A DNA stretch of 64,000 nucleotides from Caulobacter sp. NIBR1757 (GTDB taxonomy: Bacteria > Pseudomonadota > Alphaproteobacteria > Caulobacterales > Caulobacteraceae): the NCBI RefSeq assembly GCF_027912495.1, contig NZ_CP115463.1:1759501-1823500 (forward strand). Reading direction: 5' to 3'. Below are positions 28,543-37,761 of the stretch, piece by piece; position 1 is the stretch's first letter, and each line of letters begins with the position of its first letter. The notes under the pieces are model-generated. The model ran no database searches. It was not told the DNA's origin and worked only from the letters and a program-made list of their open reading frames with translations. Made by a program: the position numbers and the translations under genes.

Positions 28543-29136
28543 ATGGCTCGTGAACAACAACGCGGTGATCGCCGCGACCGCCGCGACCGGCCCCAGGAAG
28601 ACGGTCCCGAAAGCGACATCGTCGAGAAGCTGGTCCACATCAACCGCGTCGCCGCCACCGTGAAGGGCGGCCGTCGCTTCAGCTTCGCCGCTCTGATGGT
28701 CGTCGGTGACCAGAAGGGCCGCGTGGGCTTCGGTCATGGCAAGGCGCGCGAAGTGCCGGAAGCCATCCGCAAGGCCACCGAGGAAGCCAAGAAGTCGATG
28801 ATCCGCGTTCCCCTGCGGGAATCCCGGACCCTGCACCACGACGGCAATGGCCGTTGGGGCGCTGGCAAGGTGATGGTCCGCTCGGCGCCTCCCGGCACCG
28901 GCATCATCGCCGGTGGTCCGATGCGCGCGGTTCTGGAAACCCTGGGCGTTCAGGACGTCGTCGGCAAGTCGACCGGCTCCTCGAACCCCTACAACATGGT
29001 TCGCGCCACCTTCGAAGCTTTGAAGGTGCAGTCGTCGCCCCGCCAGATCGCCGCCAAGCGCGGCAAGAAGGTCAGCGACGTCCTGAGCCGCCGCGCCGAC
29101 GGGGCTTCGGCCGCGCCGGAAGCTGTCGAGGGCTAA
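28543..29136 (+). CDS. rpsE: 30S ribosomal protein S5
   Basis: Accuracy protein at the mRNA channel. The 197-residue product has an Arg/Asp-rich N-terminal extension, the S5 dsRNA-binding domain ([20 protein letters not shown]) and the C-domain with [18 protein letters not shown]. It is longer at both ends than the E. coli protein, as usual in alphaproteobacteria. Confidence 0.99.
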   Translation: MAREQQRGDRRDRRDRPQEDGPESDIVEKLVHINRVAATVKGGRRFSFAALMVVGDQKGRVGFGHGKAREVPEAIRKATEEAKKSMIRVPLRESRTLHHDGNGRWGAGKVMVRSAPPGTGIIAGGPMRAVLETLGVQDVVGKSTGSSNPYNMVRATFEALKVQSSPRQIAAKRGKKVSDVLSRRADGASAAPEAVEG

Positions 29137-29139
29137 GAC

Positions 29140-29325
29140 ATGGCCGAGAAGAAAACCGTCACCATCCGCCAGACCGGCAGCCCGATCCGTCGGAACGCCG
29201 TGCAGCGCGCCACCCTGGCTGGCCTGAAGCTGAACAAGCTGGGCCGTGTCTCGACCCTGGAGGACACCCCCTCCGTTCGCGGCATGATCCTCAAGGTCCG
29301 CCACATGGTGGAAGTGGTCGATTAA
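29140..29325 (+). CDS. rpmD: 50S ribosomal protein L30
   Basis: Small ferredoxin-like-fold protein of 61 residues, with [20 protein letters not shown] and the conserved [20 protein letters not shown]. It is followed by an unusual 113-bp gap with a terminator-like hairpin before rplO. Confidence 0.98.
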   Translation: MAEKKTVTIRQTGSPIRRNAVQRATLAGLKLNKLGRVSTLEDTPSVRGMILKVRHMVEVVD

Positions 29326-29348
29326 GACCGCTATAGAGTAAGTGAAAC

Positions 29349-29370
29349 GCCTTCCCCGAAAGGGGAGGGC
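29349..29370 (+). terminator. Terminator- or attenuator-like hairpin inside the spc operon
   Basis: GCCTTCCCC-GAAA-GGGGAGGGC is a 9-bp stem (one GU pair) capped by a stable GNRA tetraloop and followed by gctttctcattttt. It lies between rpmD and rplO, where neighbouring ribosomal genes are otherwise packed within a few bases. It may reduce read-through into rplO-secY-adk, or stabilise mRNA ends. Confidence 0.6.
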
Positions 29371-29438
29371 GCTTTCTCATTTTTACAAAGCCGAGTCCGG
29401 GGCTTCCCCGGGCGCCAGATCTCCAAGGAGAGGCCACT

Positions 29439-29924
29439 ATGACGAAACTCAACGAAATCGCCCCGCAGGAAGGCTCCACCAAGGGCCGTATGCGCATCGG
29501 CCGCGGCCCGGGTTCGGGCAAGGGCAAGACCGGTGGTCGCGGTGTGAAGGGTCAGAAGGCGCGTTCGGGCGTCGCCATCGCCGGTTTCGAAGGCGGCCAG
29601 ATGCCGCTGCACATGCGCATGCCCAAGCGCGGCTTCAACAACCCCTTCGCCAAGGAGTTCGCGGAAGTGAACCTGTGGCGCCTGGAGCAGGCCGTCGCGG
29701 CCGGCAAGCTGGACGTCAAGAAGGCGATCGACACCGACGTCCTCCTGGCCGCCGGCATCATCCGCCGCGCCAAGGACGGCGTGAAGCTGCTGGGCAAGGG
29801 CGAGATCAAGGCCGCCCTGAACCTGACCGTCTACGCCGCCACCCCCTCGGCCGTCGCGGCCGTTGAAAAGGCCGGTGGCAGCGTCACCCAGACCCGTCCG
29901 GTCAAGGCGGAAGCCGAGGCCTGA
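29439..29924 (+). CDS. rplO: 50S ribosomal protein L15
   Basis: Late-assembly protein. The 161 residues begin [20 protein letters not shown] with the conserved [19 protein letters not shown] and RLPKR-like [12 protein letters not shown]. An AAGGAGAGG ribosome site precedes it. Its separation from rpmD by a hairpin-containing gap is unusual for this operon. Confidence 0.99.
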   Translation: MTKLNEIAPQEGSTKGRMRIGRGPGSGKGKTGGRGVKGQKARSGVAIAGFEGGQMPLHMRMPKRGFNNPFAKEFAEVNLWRLEQAVAAGKLDVKKAIDTDVLLAAGIIRRAKDGVKLLGKGEIKAALNLTVYAATPSAVAAVEKAGGSVTQTRPVKAEAEA

Positions 29925-30003
29925 TAGACCATCGACGATTAGGGGTCGCGGAATCCTCCGTGCGCCCCTATCTGATGGCCTCATCTGAGTCAGGGGATTG
30001 TCG

Positions 30004-31359
30004 ATGGCCTCGGCCGCCGAACAGCTAGCAGCCAACATGAACTTCGGGGCCTTCCAGAAGGCCACCGAGCTTCACAAGCGTATCTGGTTCACGCTCTGGG
30101 CGTTGATCGTCTACCGCGTCGGGACCTACATCCCGATCGCCGGCATCAACACCGACGTCTTCCAGCAGACCTTCCAGCAGCAGACCCAGGGCATCCTGGG
30201 GATGGTCAACCTGTTCAGCGGCGGCGCCGTCGAGCGGATGGCCATCTTCGCCCTGAACGTCATGCCCTACATCTCGGCGTCGATCATCGTCCAGCTGATG
30301 GGCTCGGTGTATCCGCCGTGGGAAAAGCTGCGCAAGGAAGGCGGCGAGGCCGGCCGCAAGCAGCTGAACCAGTACACCCGTTACCTGACCGTGGCCCTGG
30401 CCATTTTCCAGGCGATCGGTATCGCCTTCTCCCTGCAGGCCCAGGCCGGCGTCGTCGACGTCCCGGGTCCGATCTTCATTCTCTCGACCGTCGTCGGCCT
30501 GACCGGCGGCACCATGTTCCTGATGTGGCTGGGTGAGCAGATCACCAGCCGCGGCGTCGGCAATGGCGTGTCGTTGATCATCTTCGCCGGCATCGTCGCC
30601 GCCCTGCCGATCAGCCTGTGGCAACTGATGCAACAGGTCAGCGTCGGCCAGGTCAGCCCCTTCCTGCTGCTGCTGCTGGCCGTCATGGCCGTGGTCGTGG
30701 TCGGCGCCATCGTCTTCATGGAGCGCTCGCAGCGCCGTCTGCTGGTGCAGTATCCCAAGCGCCAGGTCGGCAACCGGATGATGGGCGGCGAAAGCTCCTT
30801 CCTGCCGCTGAAGATCAACACCGCCGGGGTCATCCCGCCGATCTTCGCCAGCTCGCTGCTGCTGCTGCCGGCCACGGCGGCCGGGTTCCTCGACCCGACC
30901 AAGATGCCGATGTGGGCGCAGTGGGTTCCTGACGCCGTCCGCCTGCTGCAGCACGGCCAGCCCGTCTACATGCTGGTCTACGGCCTGCTGATCATCTTCT
31001 TCTGCTTCTTCTACACGTCGATCGTCTTCAATCCGGAGGACACGGCCGAGAACCTGCGCAAGTACGGTGGCTTCCTGCCGGGCATCCGCCCGGGCAAGCG
31101 GACGGCCGAGTACCTGGACTATGTGCTCTCGCGCCTGACCGTGATCGGGGCGGCCTACATCACCGCCGTCTGTCTGGTTCCGGAAATGATGGTCGGCTTC
31201 ATGGGCGCCCCCAACAGCGCTAGAGCGCTCGGCGGCACCTCGATCCTGATCGTCGTGTCGGTGACCATGGACACCGTGGCGCAGATCCAATCGCACCTGC
31301 TGGCGCACCAGTACGAAGGGCTCATCAAGAAGTCCAAGCTGCGCGGCGGCAAGAAGTAA
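30004..31359 (+). CDS. secY: SecY, channel subunit of the Sec translocon
   Basis: Forms the protein-conducting channel of the inner membrane with SecE and SecG. From ATG 30004, placed after AGGGGA, the product is 451 residues with ten membrane helices; a TTG two codons upstream is too close to the ribosome site. Signatures include YRVGTYIPIAGI, VMPYISASIIVQLM and the cytoplasmic loop FNPEDTAENLRKYGGFLPGIRPG. The 79 bp before it contain an imperfect hairpin (about 29941-29969, AGGGG...CCCCT) that may be regulatory. Confidence 0.99.
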   Translation: MASAAEQLAANMNFGAFQKATELHKRIWFTLWALIVYRVGTYIPIAGINTDVFQQTFQQQTQGILGMVNLFSGGAVERMAIFALNVMPYISASIIVQLMGSVYPPWEKLRKEGGEAGRKQLNQYTRYLTVALAIFQAIGIAFSLQAQAGVVDVPGPIFILSTVVGLTGGTMFLMWLGEQITSRGVGNGVSLIIFAGIVAALPISLWQLMQQVSVGQVSPFLLLLLAVMAVVVVGAIVFMERSQRRLLVQYPKRQVGNRMMGGESSFLPLKINTAGVIPPIFASSLLLLPATAAGFLDPTKMPMWAQWVPDAVRLLQHGQPVYMLVYGLLIIFFCFFYTSIVFNPEDTAENLRKYGGFLPGIRPGKRTAEYLDYVLSRLTVIGAAYITAVCLVPEMMVGFMGAPNSARALGGTSILIVVSVTMDTVAQIQSHLLAHQYEGLIKKSKLRGGKK

Positions 31360-31378
31360 GGCGGGGAGGCCTTCAAGC

Positions 31379-31951
31379 GTGAACCTGATTCTGTTCGGGC
31401 CGCCCGGCTGCGGCAAGGGCACCCAGGCCAAGAAACTGGTGGACGGACGCGGCATGGTCCAGCTGTCCACCGGCGACATGCTGCGGGCCGCCATCGCGGC
31501 CAAGTCGGCGCTGGGCCAGAAGGTCGAACCGATCATGGCCCGGGGCGACCTGGTGCCGGACGAGATCGTGATCGCCCTGATCGAAGAGCGTATGCCCGAG
31601 GCGGAAGCCGCCGGCGGCGCCATCTTCGACGGCTTCCCGCGCACCGTGGCCCAGGCTGAAGCCCTGGACGCGATGCTCGCCGGCCGCGGCAAGAAGATCG
31701 ACCGGGTCGTCCGCCTGCTGGTGGATGAACCGGAGCTGCTCGCCCGGGTGACTGGGCGATTCGAACAACAGGGGCGACCGGACGACAATCCGGAAACCTT
31801 CGTCACCCGTCTGGCTGCCTACAACAAGCAGACCGCGCCTTTGCTCCCCTACTATGGGAGCACCGGCAAAGTTCGCGAAGTGAACGGCATGGGGACCATG
31901 GACAGCGTGGCCGCGGATATCGCGGCCGCTTTGGACGAGGTCGAAGCCTGA
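31379..31951 (+). CDS. adk: Adenylate kinase (short form)
   Basis: Interconverts ATP + AMP and 2 ADP. GTG 31379 follows GGGGAGG at good spacing and gives 190 residues. The P-loop GPPGCGKGT (residues 7-15), the NMP-binding STGDMLR and FDGFPRT are conserved. The LID is short and has no zinc-binding cysteines (RVTGRFEQQGRPDDN), as in the short bacterial isoforms. It is linked to secY as in many bacteria and is the last gene before the alpha-operon promoter. Confidence 0.98.
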   Translation: MNLILFGPPGCGKGTQAKKLVDGRGMVQLSTGDMLRAAIAAKSALGQKVEPIMARGDLVPDEIVIALIEERMPEAEAAGGAIFDGFPRTVAQAEALDAMLAGRGKKIDRVVRLLVDEPELLARVTGRFEQQGRPDDNPETFVTRLAAYNKQTAPLLPYYGSTGKVREVNGMGTMDSVAADIAAALDEVEA

Positions 31952-31987
31952 ACCTTTACGCTGGGGCGGATTCATTCGCTTCCGGCA

Positions 31988-32015
31988 TTGACGGAAACAA
32001 AACGTTGCTTATAAC
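31988..32015 (+). promoter_or_regulatory. Candidate promoter of the alpha operon (rpsM-rplQ)
   Basis: TTGACG (31988-31993), 16-bp spacer, TATAAC (32010-32015). Both hexamers are close to the sigma-70 consensus. The site lies in the 174-bp adk-rpsM gap, 111 bp before the rpsM start. A hairpin, TGCACC-gtttg-GGTGCA, lies just before the rpsM ribosome site and could take part in translational control. Confidence 0.65.
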
Positions 32016-32125
32016 GCTGCGTTTCCGCGAATGGCGCGACTCTCTCCGGCTCTCTTTCGAGAGCACGGCGGCGTGGCGTTTCGTTTTGCGTGCACCGTTT
32101 GGGTGCAACTGAAGAGAGAGCAGAC

Positions 32126-32494
32126 GTGGCCCGTATCGCAGGCGTCAATATTCCGTCGAACAAGCGCGTCGTCATCGCGCTTCAGTACATTCATGGCATC
32201 GGCCCGAAGTCCGCCAAGGACATCGTGACCAAGGTCGGGATCGAGGACAGCCGCCGGGTGAATGCCCTGAGCGACGCCGAGGTCCTGCAGATCCGCGAGG
32301 CGATCGACAAGGATCACACCGTCGAGGGTGACCTGCGTCGTGAGACCGCCGTCAACATCAAGCGTCTGATGGACCTGGCCTGCTACCGCGGCCTGCGTCA
32401 CCGCAAGGGCCTGCCGGTCCGCGGTCAGCGCACGCACACCAACGCCCGCACCCGCAAGGGTCCGGCCAAGCCGATCGCCGGCAAGAAGAAATAA
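32126..32494 (+). CDS. rpsM: 30S ribosomal protein S13
   Basis: Head protein bridging to the 50S subunit. GTG 32126 behind GAAGAGAGAG gives 122 residues beginning with [20 protein letters not shown]; the longer frame upstream runs into the leader hairpin. The C-terminal basic tail ([18 protein letters not shown]) is intact. First gene of rpsM-rpsK-rpoA-rplQ; rpsD is not in this operon here. Confidence 0.98.
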   Translation: MARIAGVNIPSNKRVVIALQYIHGIGPKSAKDIVTKVGIEDSRRVNALSDAEVLQIREAIDKDHTVEGDLRRETAVNIKRLMDLACYRGLRHRKGLPVRGQRTHTNARTRKGPAKPIAGKKK

Positions 32495-32506
32495 GAGAGC
32501 GCCCTG

Positions 32507-32896
<390 letters not shown>

Positions 32897-32920
32897 CGAC
32901 CCGCGCAGCCCACTTAACTT

Positions 32921-32947
32921 GCCGGCTCCGCGATGCGCGGGGCCGGC
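32921..32947 (+). other. Strong hairpin in the rpsK-rpoA gap
   Basis: GCCGGC-T-CCGCG-ATG-CGCGG-G-GCCGGC is an almost perfect 12-bp stem with a three-base loop. No T run follows, so it is more likely an mRNA processing, stabilising or translation-control element than a full terminator. rpoA starts 26 bp later. Confidence 0.6.
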
Positions 32948-32972
32948 ACACGTGTTTCGAGGATATCCGCCC

Positions 32973-33989
32973 GTGATCGAACGCAATTGGAACGAGCTGA
33001 TCCGCCCGGAGAAGCCGCTGATCGAGACCGGTTCCGACGCTAACCGCAAGGCGCGTCTGGTGGCCGAGCCGCTCGAGCGCGGCTTTGGGGTGACGCTCGG
33101 CAACGCGCTGCGGCGCGTTCTTCTCTCGTCGCTGCAAGGCGCCGCCGTCACCGCCGTCCAGATCGACGGCGTGGTCCACGAGTTCAGCTCGATGGAAGGC
33201 GTCCGCGAGGACGTCGTCGACGTCGTCCTGAACATCAAGCAGCTGGCCCTCCGCATGCACTCGGAAGGCCCCAAGCGCATGACGCTGAAGGCCACCGGCC
33301 CCGGCGCCGTGACCGCCAGCCAGATCGAAGTCCCCTCGGACATCGAGATCCTGAACGGCGACCATGTGCTCTGCACCCTGGACGAAGGCGCCTCGGTGCG
33401 CATGGAGTTCACGGTCAACAACGGCAAGGGCTACGTGCCGGCCGACAAGAACCGCCCGGAAGACGCCCCGATCGGCCTGATCGCCGTCGACAGCCTCTAC
33501 TCGCCGGTCAAGCGCGTCGCCTACCGCGTCGAGCCGACCCGCCAGGGCCAGTCGCTGGACTATGACAAGCTGGTTCTGGAAGTCGAAACCAACGGCGCCG
33601 TGTCGCCGGTGGACGCGGTGGCCTACGCCGCCCGCATCATCCAGGATCAACTGCAGATCTTCATCACCTTCGAAGAGCCGAAGGCCAAGTCGGATGGCGA
33701 AGCCAAGCCCGACCTGCCCTTCAACCCGGCGCTCCTCAAGAAGGTGGACGAGCTGGAACTGTCGGTCCGTTCGGCCAACTGCCTGAAGAACGACAACATC
33801 GTCTACATCGGCGACCTGATCCAGAAGACCGAAGCCGAGATGCTCCGCACCCCGAACTTCGGCCGCAAGTCCCTCAACGAGATCAAGGAAGTGCTTTCGG
33901 GCATGAACCTGCACCTCGGCATGGACGTGCCCAACTGGCCGCCGGAAAACATCGACGATCTGGCGAAGAAGTTCGAAGACCAGATCTAA
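32973..33989 (+). CDS. rpoA: RNA polymerase alpha subunit
   Basis: Nucleates RNA polymerase assembly and contacts activators and UP elements. GTG 32973 after TTCGAGGA gives 338 residues starting with [14 protein letters not shown]. The N-terminal dimerisation domain ([20 protein letters not shown]) and the C-terminal DNA-binding domain ([20 protein letters not shown] and [14 protein letters not shown]) are complete. The frame extends 135 bp upstream into rpsK, which is not coding. Confidence 0.99.
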   Translation: MIERNWNELIRPEKPLIETGSDANRKARLVAEPLERGFGVTLGNALRRVLLSSLQGAAVTAVQIDGVVHEFSSMEGVREDVVDVVLNIKQLALRMHSEGPKRMTLKATGPGAVTASQIEVPSDIEILNGDHVLCTLDEGASVRMEFTVNNGKGYVPADKNRPEDAPIGLIAVDSLYSPVKRVAYRVEPTRQGQSLDYDKLVLEVETNGAVSPVDAVAYAARIIQDQLQIFITFEEPKAKSDGEAKPDLPFNPALLKKVDELELSVRSANCLKNDNIVYIGDLIQKTEAEMLRTPNFGRKSLNEIKEVLSGMNLHLGMDVPNWPPENIDDLAKKFEDQI

Positions 33990-34047
33990 ATCCTGTAGTA
34001 AGACCCCCCGCCGCCGAGAGGCGCCGGACGTTTTTGGAGAGACCGAC

Positions 34048-34461
34048 ATGCGCCACGGTTACGCGCACCGCAAACTGGGCCGCACTTCCAGCCACCGCAC
34101 CGCCATGTTCGCCAACATGTCGGCGTCGCTGATCAAGCATGAGCAGATCGTGACGACCCTGCCGAAGGCCAAGGAACTGCGCCCCATCGTCGAAAAGCTG
34201 GTCACCCTGGCCAAGCGCGGCGACCTGCACGCTCGTCGTCAGGCCATCAGCGCCGTTCGTGACGTCGAACAGGTCGGCAAGCTCTTCGCGACCCTGGGTC
34301 CGCGCTACAAGGAACGTCAGGGTGGCTACATCCGCGTCCTCAAGGCCGGCTTCCGCTACGGCGACAACGCCCCGATGGCCGTTATCGAGTTCGTCGATCG
34401 CGACCCGTCGGAAAAGGGCAAGGACTCCGGTCCGGTCCAGACCTTCGGCGACGACGAATAG
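34048..34461 (+). CDS. rplQ: 50S ribosomal protein L17
   Basis: Tunnel-exit-side large subunit protein. It is 137 residues, with [20 protein letters not shown] and the conserved [20 protein letters not shown], plus a short acidic C-terminal tail. Last gene of the alpha operon and followed by a strong terminator. Confidence 0.99.
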   Translation: MRHGYAHRKLGRTSSHRTAMFANMSASLIKHEQIVTTLPKAKELRPIVEKLVTLAKRGDLHARRQAISAVRDVEQVGKLFATLGPRYKERQGGYIRVLKAGFRYGDNAPMAVIEFVDRDPSEKGKDSGPVQTFGDDE

Positions 34462-34484
34462 TTGAACCGATCGTTCGATCTTAA

Positions 34485-34518
34485 AGAGGGCCGCCGGCGA
34501 AAGCCGGCGGCCCTCTTT
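34485..34518 (+). terminator. Rho-independent terminator of the alpha operon
   Basis: AGAGGGCCGCCGGC-gaaa-GCCGGCGGCCCTCTTTT: a perfect 14-bp stem with a GAAA loop and T run, 24 bp after the rplQ stop. Confidence 0.97.
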
Positions 34519-34523
34519 TCGTC

Positions 34524-34569
34524 ACTCCCCGAATGGGGAGGGCAGGCGCGCGTTGCGCGCCGGGTGGGG
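34524..34569 (+). repeat. REP-like unit, left copy of an inverted pair
   Basis: It consists of a pyrimidine/purine hairpin CTCCCC-gaat-GGGGAG, then GGCAG, a second hairpin GGCGCGCGTTGCGCGCC, and a GGGTGGGG end. The right copy at 34636-34689 is the same element in reverse orientation. The two-hairpin layout matches the pair at 53553-53716. Confidence 0.75.
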
Positions 34570-34635
34570 CAGTGGGTTACCGGCCCCGCCGGTGAGGCTT
34601 CTCAGTGTTAGCCTGGCAGGCGCAGTGACCGACTT

Positions 34636-34689
34636 CCCCACCCGACACGCGTAACCGCGTGTCTGCCCTCCCCAAGTCGGGGAGGGAGG
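34636..34689 (-). repeat. REP-like unit, right copy of an inverted pair
   Basis: Reads as the reverse complement of the left unit: CCCCACCCG, a hairpin ACACGCG-taac-CGCGTGT, then CTGCCC and CTCCCC-aagt-CGGGGAG. The inner hairpin bases differ from the left copy but still pair, showing compensatory change. It lies between rplQ and the htrA stop codon. Confidence 0.75.
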
Positions 34690-34701
34690 TCACAGCGAAC
34701 A

Positions 34702-36102
34702 CTACAGATTGAAGCTCGACGTGATCGTCTGTCCGCCGCGCTCGATGGTGATCTGCCAGCGGCGGGCATTCTGGGCGGTGGCCTGCGCAACGTCTGCTTC
34801 GTTACGCACCTGCTTGCCGTTGACCGCCCGGATGAAATCGCCCGGACGCAGGCCGACTCGGGCGGCCAGGCCGTCCGGCGCTACCTGCAGCACCACCACG
34901 CCGCGCCCGACAAAGGGATCCACGCCCTTGGCGTCGGCGAGGGCCGGGGTCAGTTCGGCGACGAAGGCGCCCTGCAGCGGGTTGCGGCCCTGGATGGTCT
35001 TGCCGCCGTCGGCGCGGCCCGGCGCCTTCTCGGCCCGGACATTGAGGGTCTGCTCGCGGCCGTTGCGCAGCACCGTCAGCGGGGCCGATTCGCCAAGCCT
35101 CAGGTTGCCGAAGAAATAGGTGACGGCGCCCTCGTCGTTCACCGGCTCGCCGCCGATGGTCAGGATGATGTCGCCTTGCCGCAGGCCGGCCCGGTCGGCG
35201 GCCGCGCCCGGCCAGACGTCGGCGACCAGCACCCCGCGCGGGACGTCGAGGCCCAGGCTGTGGGCGACGTCCGAGGTGACGGCCTGGCCGCGCGCGCCGA
35301 GCCACGGCCGCACCACGGCGGTTTCACCGCCCAGGGCCGCGGTGACGATCTGGCGGGCCATGCTGGCCGGAATGGCGAAGCCGACGCCCGAGCTCTGGCC
35401 CGAGCGGGACAGGATGGCGGTGTTCACCCCGATCAGGTCGCCGTCCATGTCGACCAGTGGCCCGCCCGAGTTGCCCGGGTTAATGGCCGCGTCGGTCTGG
35501 ATGAAGAAGCCGAAGTCAGTGATGCCGAGGTTCGAGCGCGCCGTGGCCGAAACGATGCCGTTGGTCACCGTCTGGCCGACGCCGAACGGATTGCCGATGG
35601 CCAGCACCAGATCGCCGACCTGCAGGTCCTCGCGCACATCGATGGCGATGGTCGGCAGTTTCTCGTTGCCGACGTCGATCTTCAGAACGGCCAGGTCGGC
35701 GCGGGGATCGGCCAGCAGCACCTTGGCCGGAAACTCCCGCCGGTCGGCCAGCTGGACCATGACCTCGTCGGCGCCCTCGATATTGTGGTTGTTGGTGATG
35801 ATCACCCCGTCGGCGCGGACGATGGCGCCGGAGCCCAGACTCTGCTGCACGCGGGCCCGGGGCCCGCCGCTGAACATCTCCCAGAAGGGATCGACCCGCT
35901 GGCGCACCGTGCGCCGGCTGGAGACGTTGACCACGGCCGGGGCGGCCTTCTTCACCACCGGGGCGAAGGACTGCTTCATGGCCACGGCGCTGGAGGGCGC
36001 GACCCGGGCCGGTTCCGGCAGGCCCTGGGCCTGGGAATCATGGCTGGGCGAACAACCGGCAAGAACAACCAGGGCCGGGATCAGGACTTTATAAGCGCGC
36101 AT
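34702..36102 (-). CDS. degP: HtrA/DegP-type periplasmic serine protease (lipoprotein)
   Basis: Envelope quality-control protease/chaperone. The 466-residue product has a lipoprotein signal (LVVLAGC, Cys17), a trypsin-like domain with His106 (TNNHNIEGA), Asp136 (DPRADLAVLK) and Ser212 (NPGNSGGPL), and two PDZ domains (about 270-360 and 380-460). It is probably attached to a membrane rather than a free periplasmic DegP, which would affect where it works. The gene lies convergent to the ribosomal alpha operon. The symbol is by family; degQ/mucD would be as fair. Confidence 0.93.
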   Translation of the reverse strand: MRAYKVLIPALVVLAGCSPSHDSQAQGLPEPARVAPSSAVAMKQSFAPVVKKAAPAVVNVSSRRTVRQRVDPFWEMFSGGPRARVQQSLGSGAIVRADGVIITNNHNIEGADEVMVQLADRREFPAKVLLADPRADLAVLKIDVGNEKLPTIAIDVREDLQVGDLVLAIGNPFGVGQTVTNGIVSATARSNLGITDFGFFIQTDAAINPGNSGGPLVDMDGDLIGVNTAILSRSGQSSGVGFAIPASMARQIVTAALGGETAVVRPWLGARGQAVTSDVAHSLGLDVPRGVLVADVWPGAAADRAGLRQGDIILTIGGEPVNDEGAVTYFFGNLRLGESAPLTVLRNGREQTLNVRAEKAPGRADGGKTIQGRNPLQGAFVAELTPALADAKGVDPFVGRGVVVLQVAPDGLAARVGLRPGDFIRAVNGKQVRNEADVAQATAQNARRWQITIERGGQTITSSFNL

Positions 36103-36178
36103 GGGTCTCCAACGTGTCTCGACGCTCCCGCCCCCTAGAAAGGGCAGGTTTTCGGCGCAATCAAGGCGGTGAAGAGCG

Positions 36179-37435
36179 TCAGGCGGGCAGGGGTTCCGCC
36201 GGCGGGGTCGGCTTGGCGACCTGCAGGGCGATCAGGAAGCTGCAGGTCATCAGGCCCGAGGCGATCAGGATCGGCAGGCCCGGCATGTGCAGGGTCTCGT
36301 TGTGATTCACCGCGAAGGCGAAGGTCAGGCCAAACACCGTCGGGGCGATGATCTGGGCGATGCCCATGATCGCGCTGTTGGCGCCCTGCAGCTGGCCCTG
36401 TTCGTGCGGCGCGACCCGCCGGGTCATCAGGGCCTGCATGCCTGGGCCGGTAAAGCCCATCAGGGCGAAGACCGGCACGCCGACGAAATAGAGCCAGCCG
36501 GTCGGGGCCAGACCGAAGATGGCGAAGCCGAGCGCGCCGCTGGCCAGGCCCAGCAGCAGGGCCCCCCGCTCGCCGATCTTCTTGACCACCGGTCCGACCA
36601 GCAGAGCCTGAACGATGATGTTGGAGACCCCGGTGGCCAGCATGCTGAGGCCCACCATGGCCGGCGACCAGCCATATCGGTAGCCTGAATAGAGGACGAA
36701 GATGACCGGCAGCACGACATGGGCCATCTGGAACAGGAAACCCACCGTGGCCAGACCCAGCAGGTCCTTGTGCGAACGCAGCAGCTGCAGCGAGCCAAGC
36801 GGGTTGGCCTTGCGCCAGTCGAGCTTGGCGACCCGCTTTTCCTTGGGCAGGGACTCCGGCAGGATGAAGAAACCATACAGCCAGTTGAGCAGGGCCAGGG
36901 CCGCACAGACCAGGAAGGGCAGGCGCAGGTCGACCTCGGCCAGGAAGCCGCCCAGTACAGGGCCGAGCGTGAAGCCGAGACCGAAGGCGGCCCCCATCAT
37001 GCCGTAGGCCTTGGCGCGATTCTCCGGGGCGGTGACGTCGGCGATGTAGGCGTTGGCGGTGGAGAAGCTGGCGGCTGTCGCCCCGTTGACCACCCGGCCG
37101 ACGAACAGCCAGCGGATCGATGGCGCGAAGGCCATGAACAGGAAGTCGATCCCCAGCCCGAAGATCGAGGTCAGCAGCACGGGCCGCCGCCCGAACCGGT
37201 CCGAGAGCAGGCCCAGCACCGGGGCGCAGAAGAACTGCATGAGCCCGAACATGGTGGCGAACAGCAGGTTGATCTCGCTGGCCAGGGCGAAGTCGCCGCC
37301 GGCCATCTGCTTGATGAGGTTCGGCAGGACCGGAATCATGATGCCGAGCGCGATGATGTCGATCGTCGCGGTGACGAAGATGAAGCCGACCGCCGCCGTG
37401 CGGCGATGGCCCTGCAGACTGTCCTGTTCGCTCAT
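36179..37435 (-). CDS. MFS transporter, TCR/Tet family
   Basis: Major facilitator superfamily drug:H+ antiporter-like protein with 12 membrane helices. From ATG 37435 it is 418 residues; the start overlaps the YjbR gene stop (ATGA). The motif A loop GLLSDRFGRRPVLL after helix 2 and the helix 5 segment GAAFGLGFTLGPVLGG are those of TetA-like exporters. It is the last gene of a five-gene operon led by VOC and ArsR genes, so expression is probably induced by a small toxic compound. Tetracycline export itself is not implied. Confidence 0.88.
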   Translation of the reverse strand: MSEQDSLQGHRRTAAVGFIFVTATIDIIALGIMIPVLPNLIKQMAGGDFALASEINLLFATMFGLMQFFCAPVLGLLSDRFGRRPVLLTSIFGLGIDFLFMAFAPSIRWLFVGRVVNGATAASFSTANAYIADVTAPENRAKAYGMMGAAFGLGFTLGPVLGGFLAEVDLRLPFLVCAALALLNWLYGFFILPESLPKEKRVAKLDWRKANPLGSLQLLRSHKDLLGLATVGFLFQMAHVVLPVIFVLYSGYRYGWSPAMVGLSMLATGVSNIIVQALLVGPVVKKIGERGALLLGLASGALGFAIFGLAPTGWLYFVGVPVFALMGFTGPGMQALMTRRVAPHEQGQLQGANSAIMGIAQIIAPTVFGLTFAFAVNHNETLHMPGLPILIASGLMTCSFLIALQVAKPTPPAEPLPA

Positions 37436-37761
37436 GCCGCCCCCAGCAACGTTTTCGGCGCGACCTGCCGCCAGGCGAGGCGGATCAGGTCGGCCAGCTT
37501 CGGGCCCTCCATGGACCCGATAGCGATCAGGGTCCAGCCGCCCTTGTCCCATCCGCCGGGCAAGGGCCGCACCGCGTCGGGGTCCGATTGTCGCAGGCTT
37601 TCCTTGATCTCGGGGAGCAGCTTGAGAACCACCTCCTCGCCGCCCGGGGGCAGGGTGGCGAAGATCTTGCCCTTCACCCGAAAGGAGGCGCGGTCGAAGT
37701 GCGGATGCTCCTCGGCCAGCGGCAGGGAGAGGGCGAGCGCCCGAATGTCGTCGGCGGTCAC
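37432..37761 (-). CDS. MmcQ/YjbR (DUF419) family protein
   Basis: Small CyaY-like-fold protein of unknown role. GTG 37761 gives 109 residues; the start overlaps the SRPBCC stop (GTGA) and its own stop overlaps the MFS start (ATGA). Family features are the start of the domain DDIRALALSLPLAEEHPHFD, then FRVKGKIFATL and a final ADLIRLAWRQVAPK. It belongs to the ArsR-controlled operon. Confidence 0.85.
   Translation of the reverse strand: MTADDIRALALSLPLAEEHPHFDRASFRVKGKIFATLPPGGEEVVLKLLPEIKESLRQSDPDAVRPLPGGWDKGGWTLIAIGSMEGPKLADLIRLAWRQVAPKTLLGAA

Noticed and set aside
30025..31806. 593-codon open frame on the minus strand
   Set aside because: Antisense to secY and adk; low-complexity Arg/Gln/Asp-rich translation without any domain.
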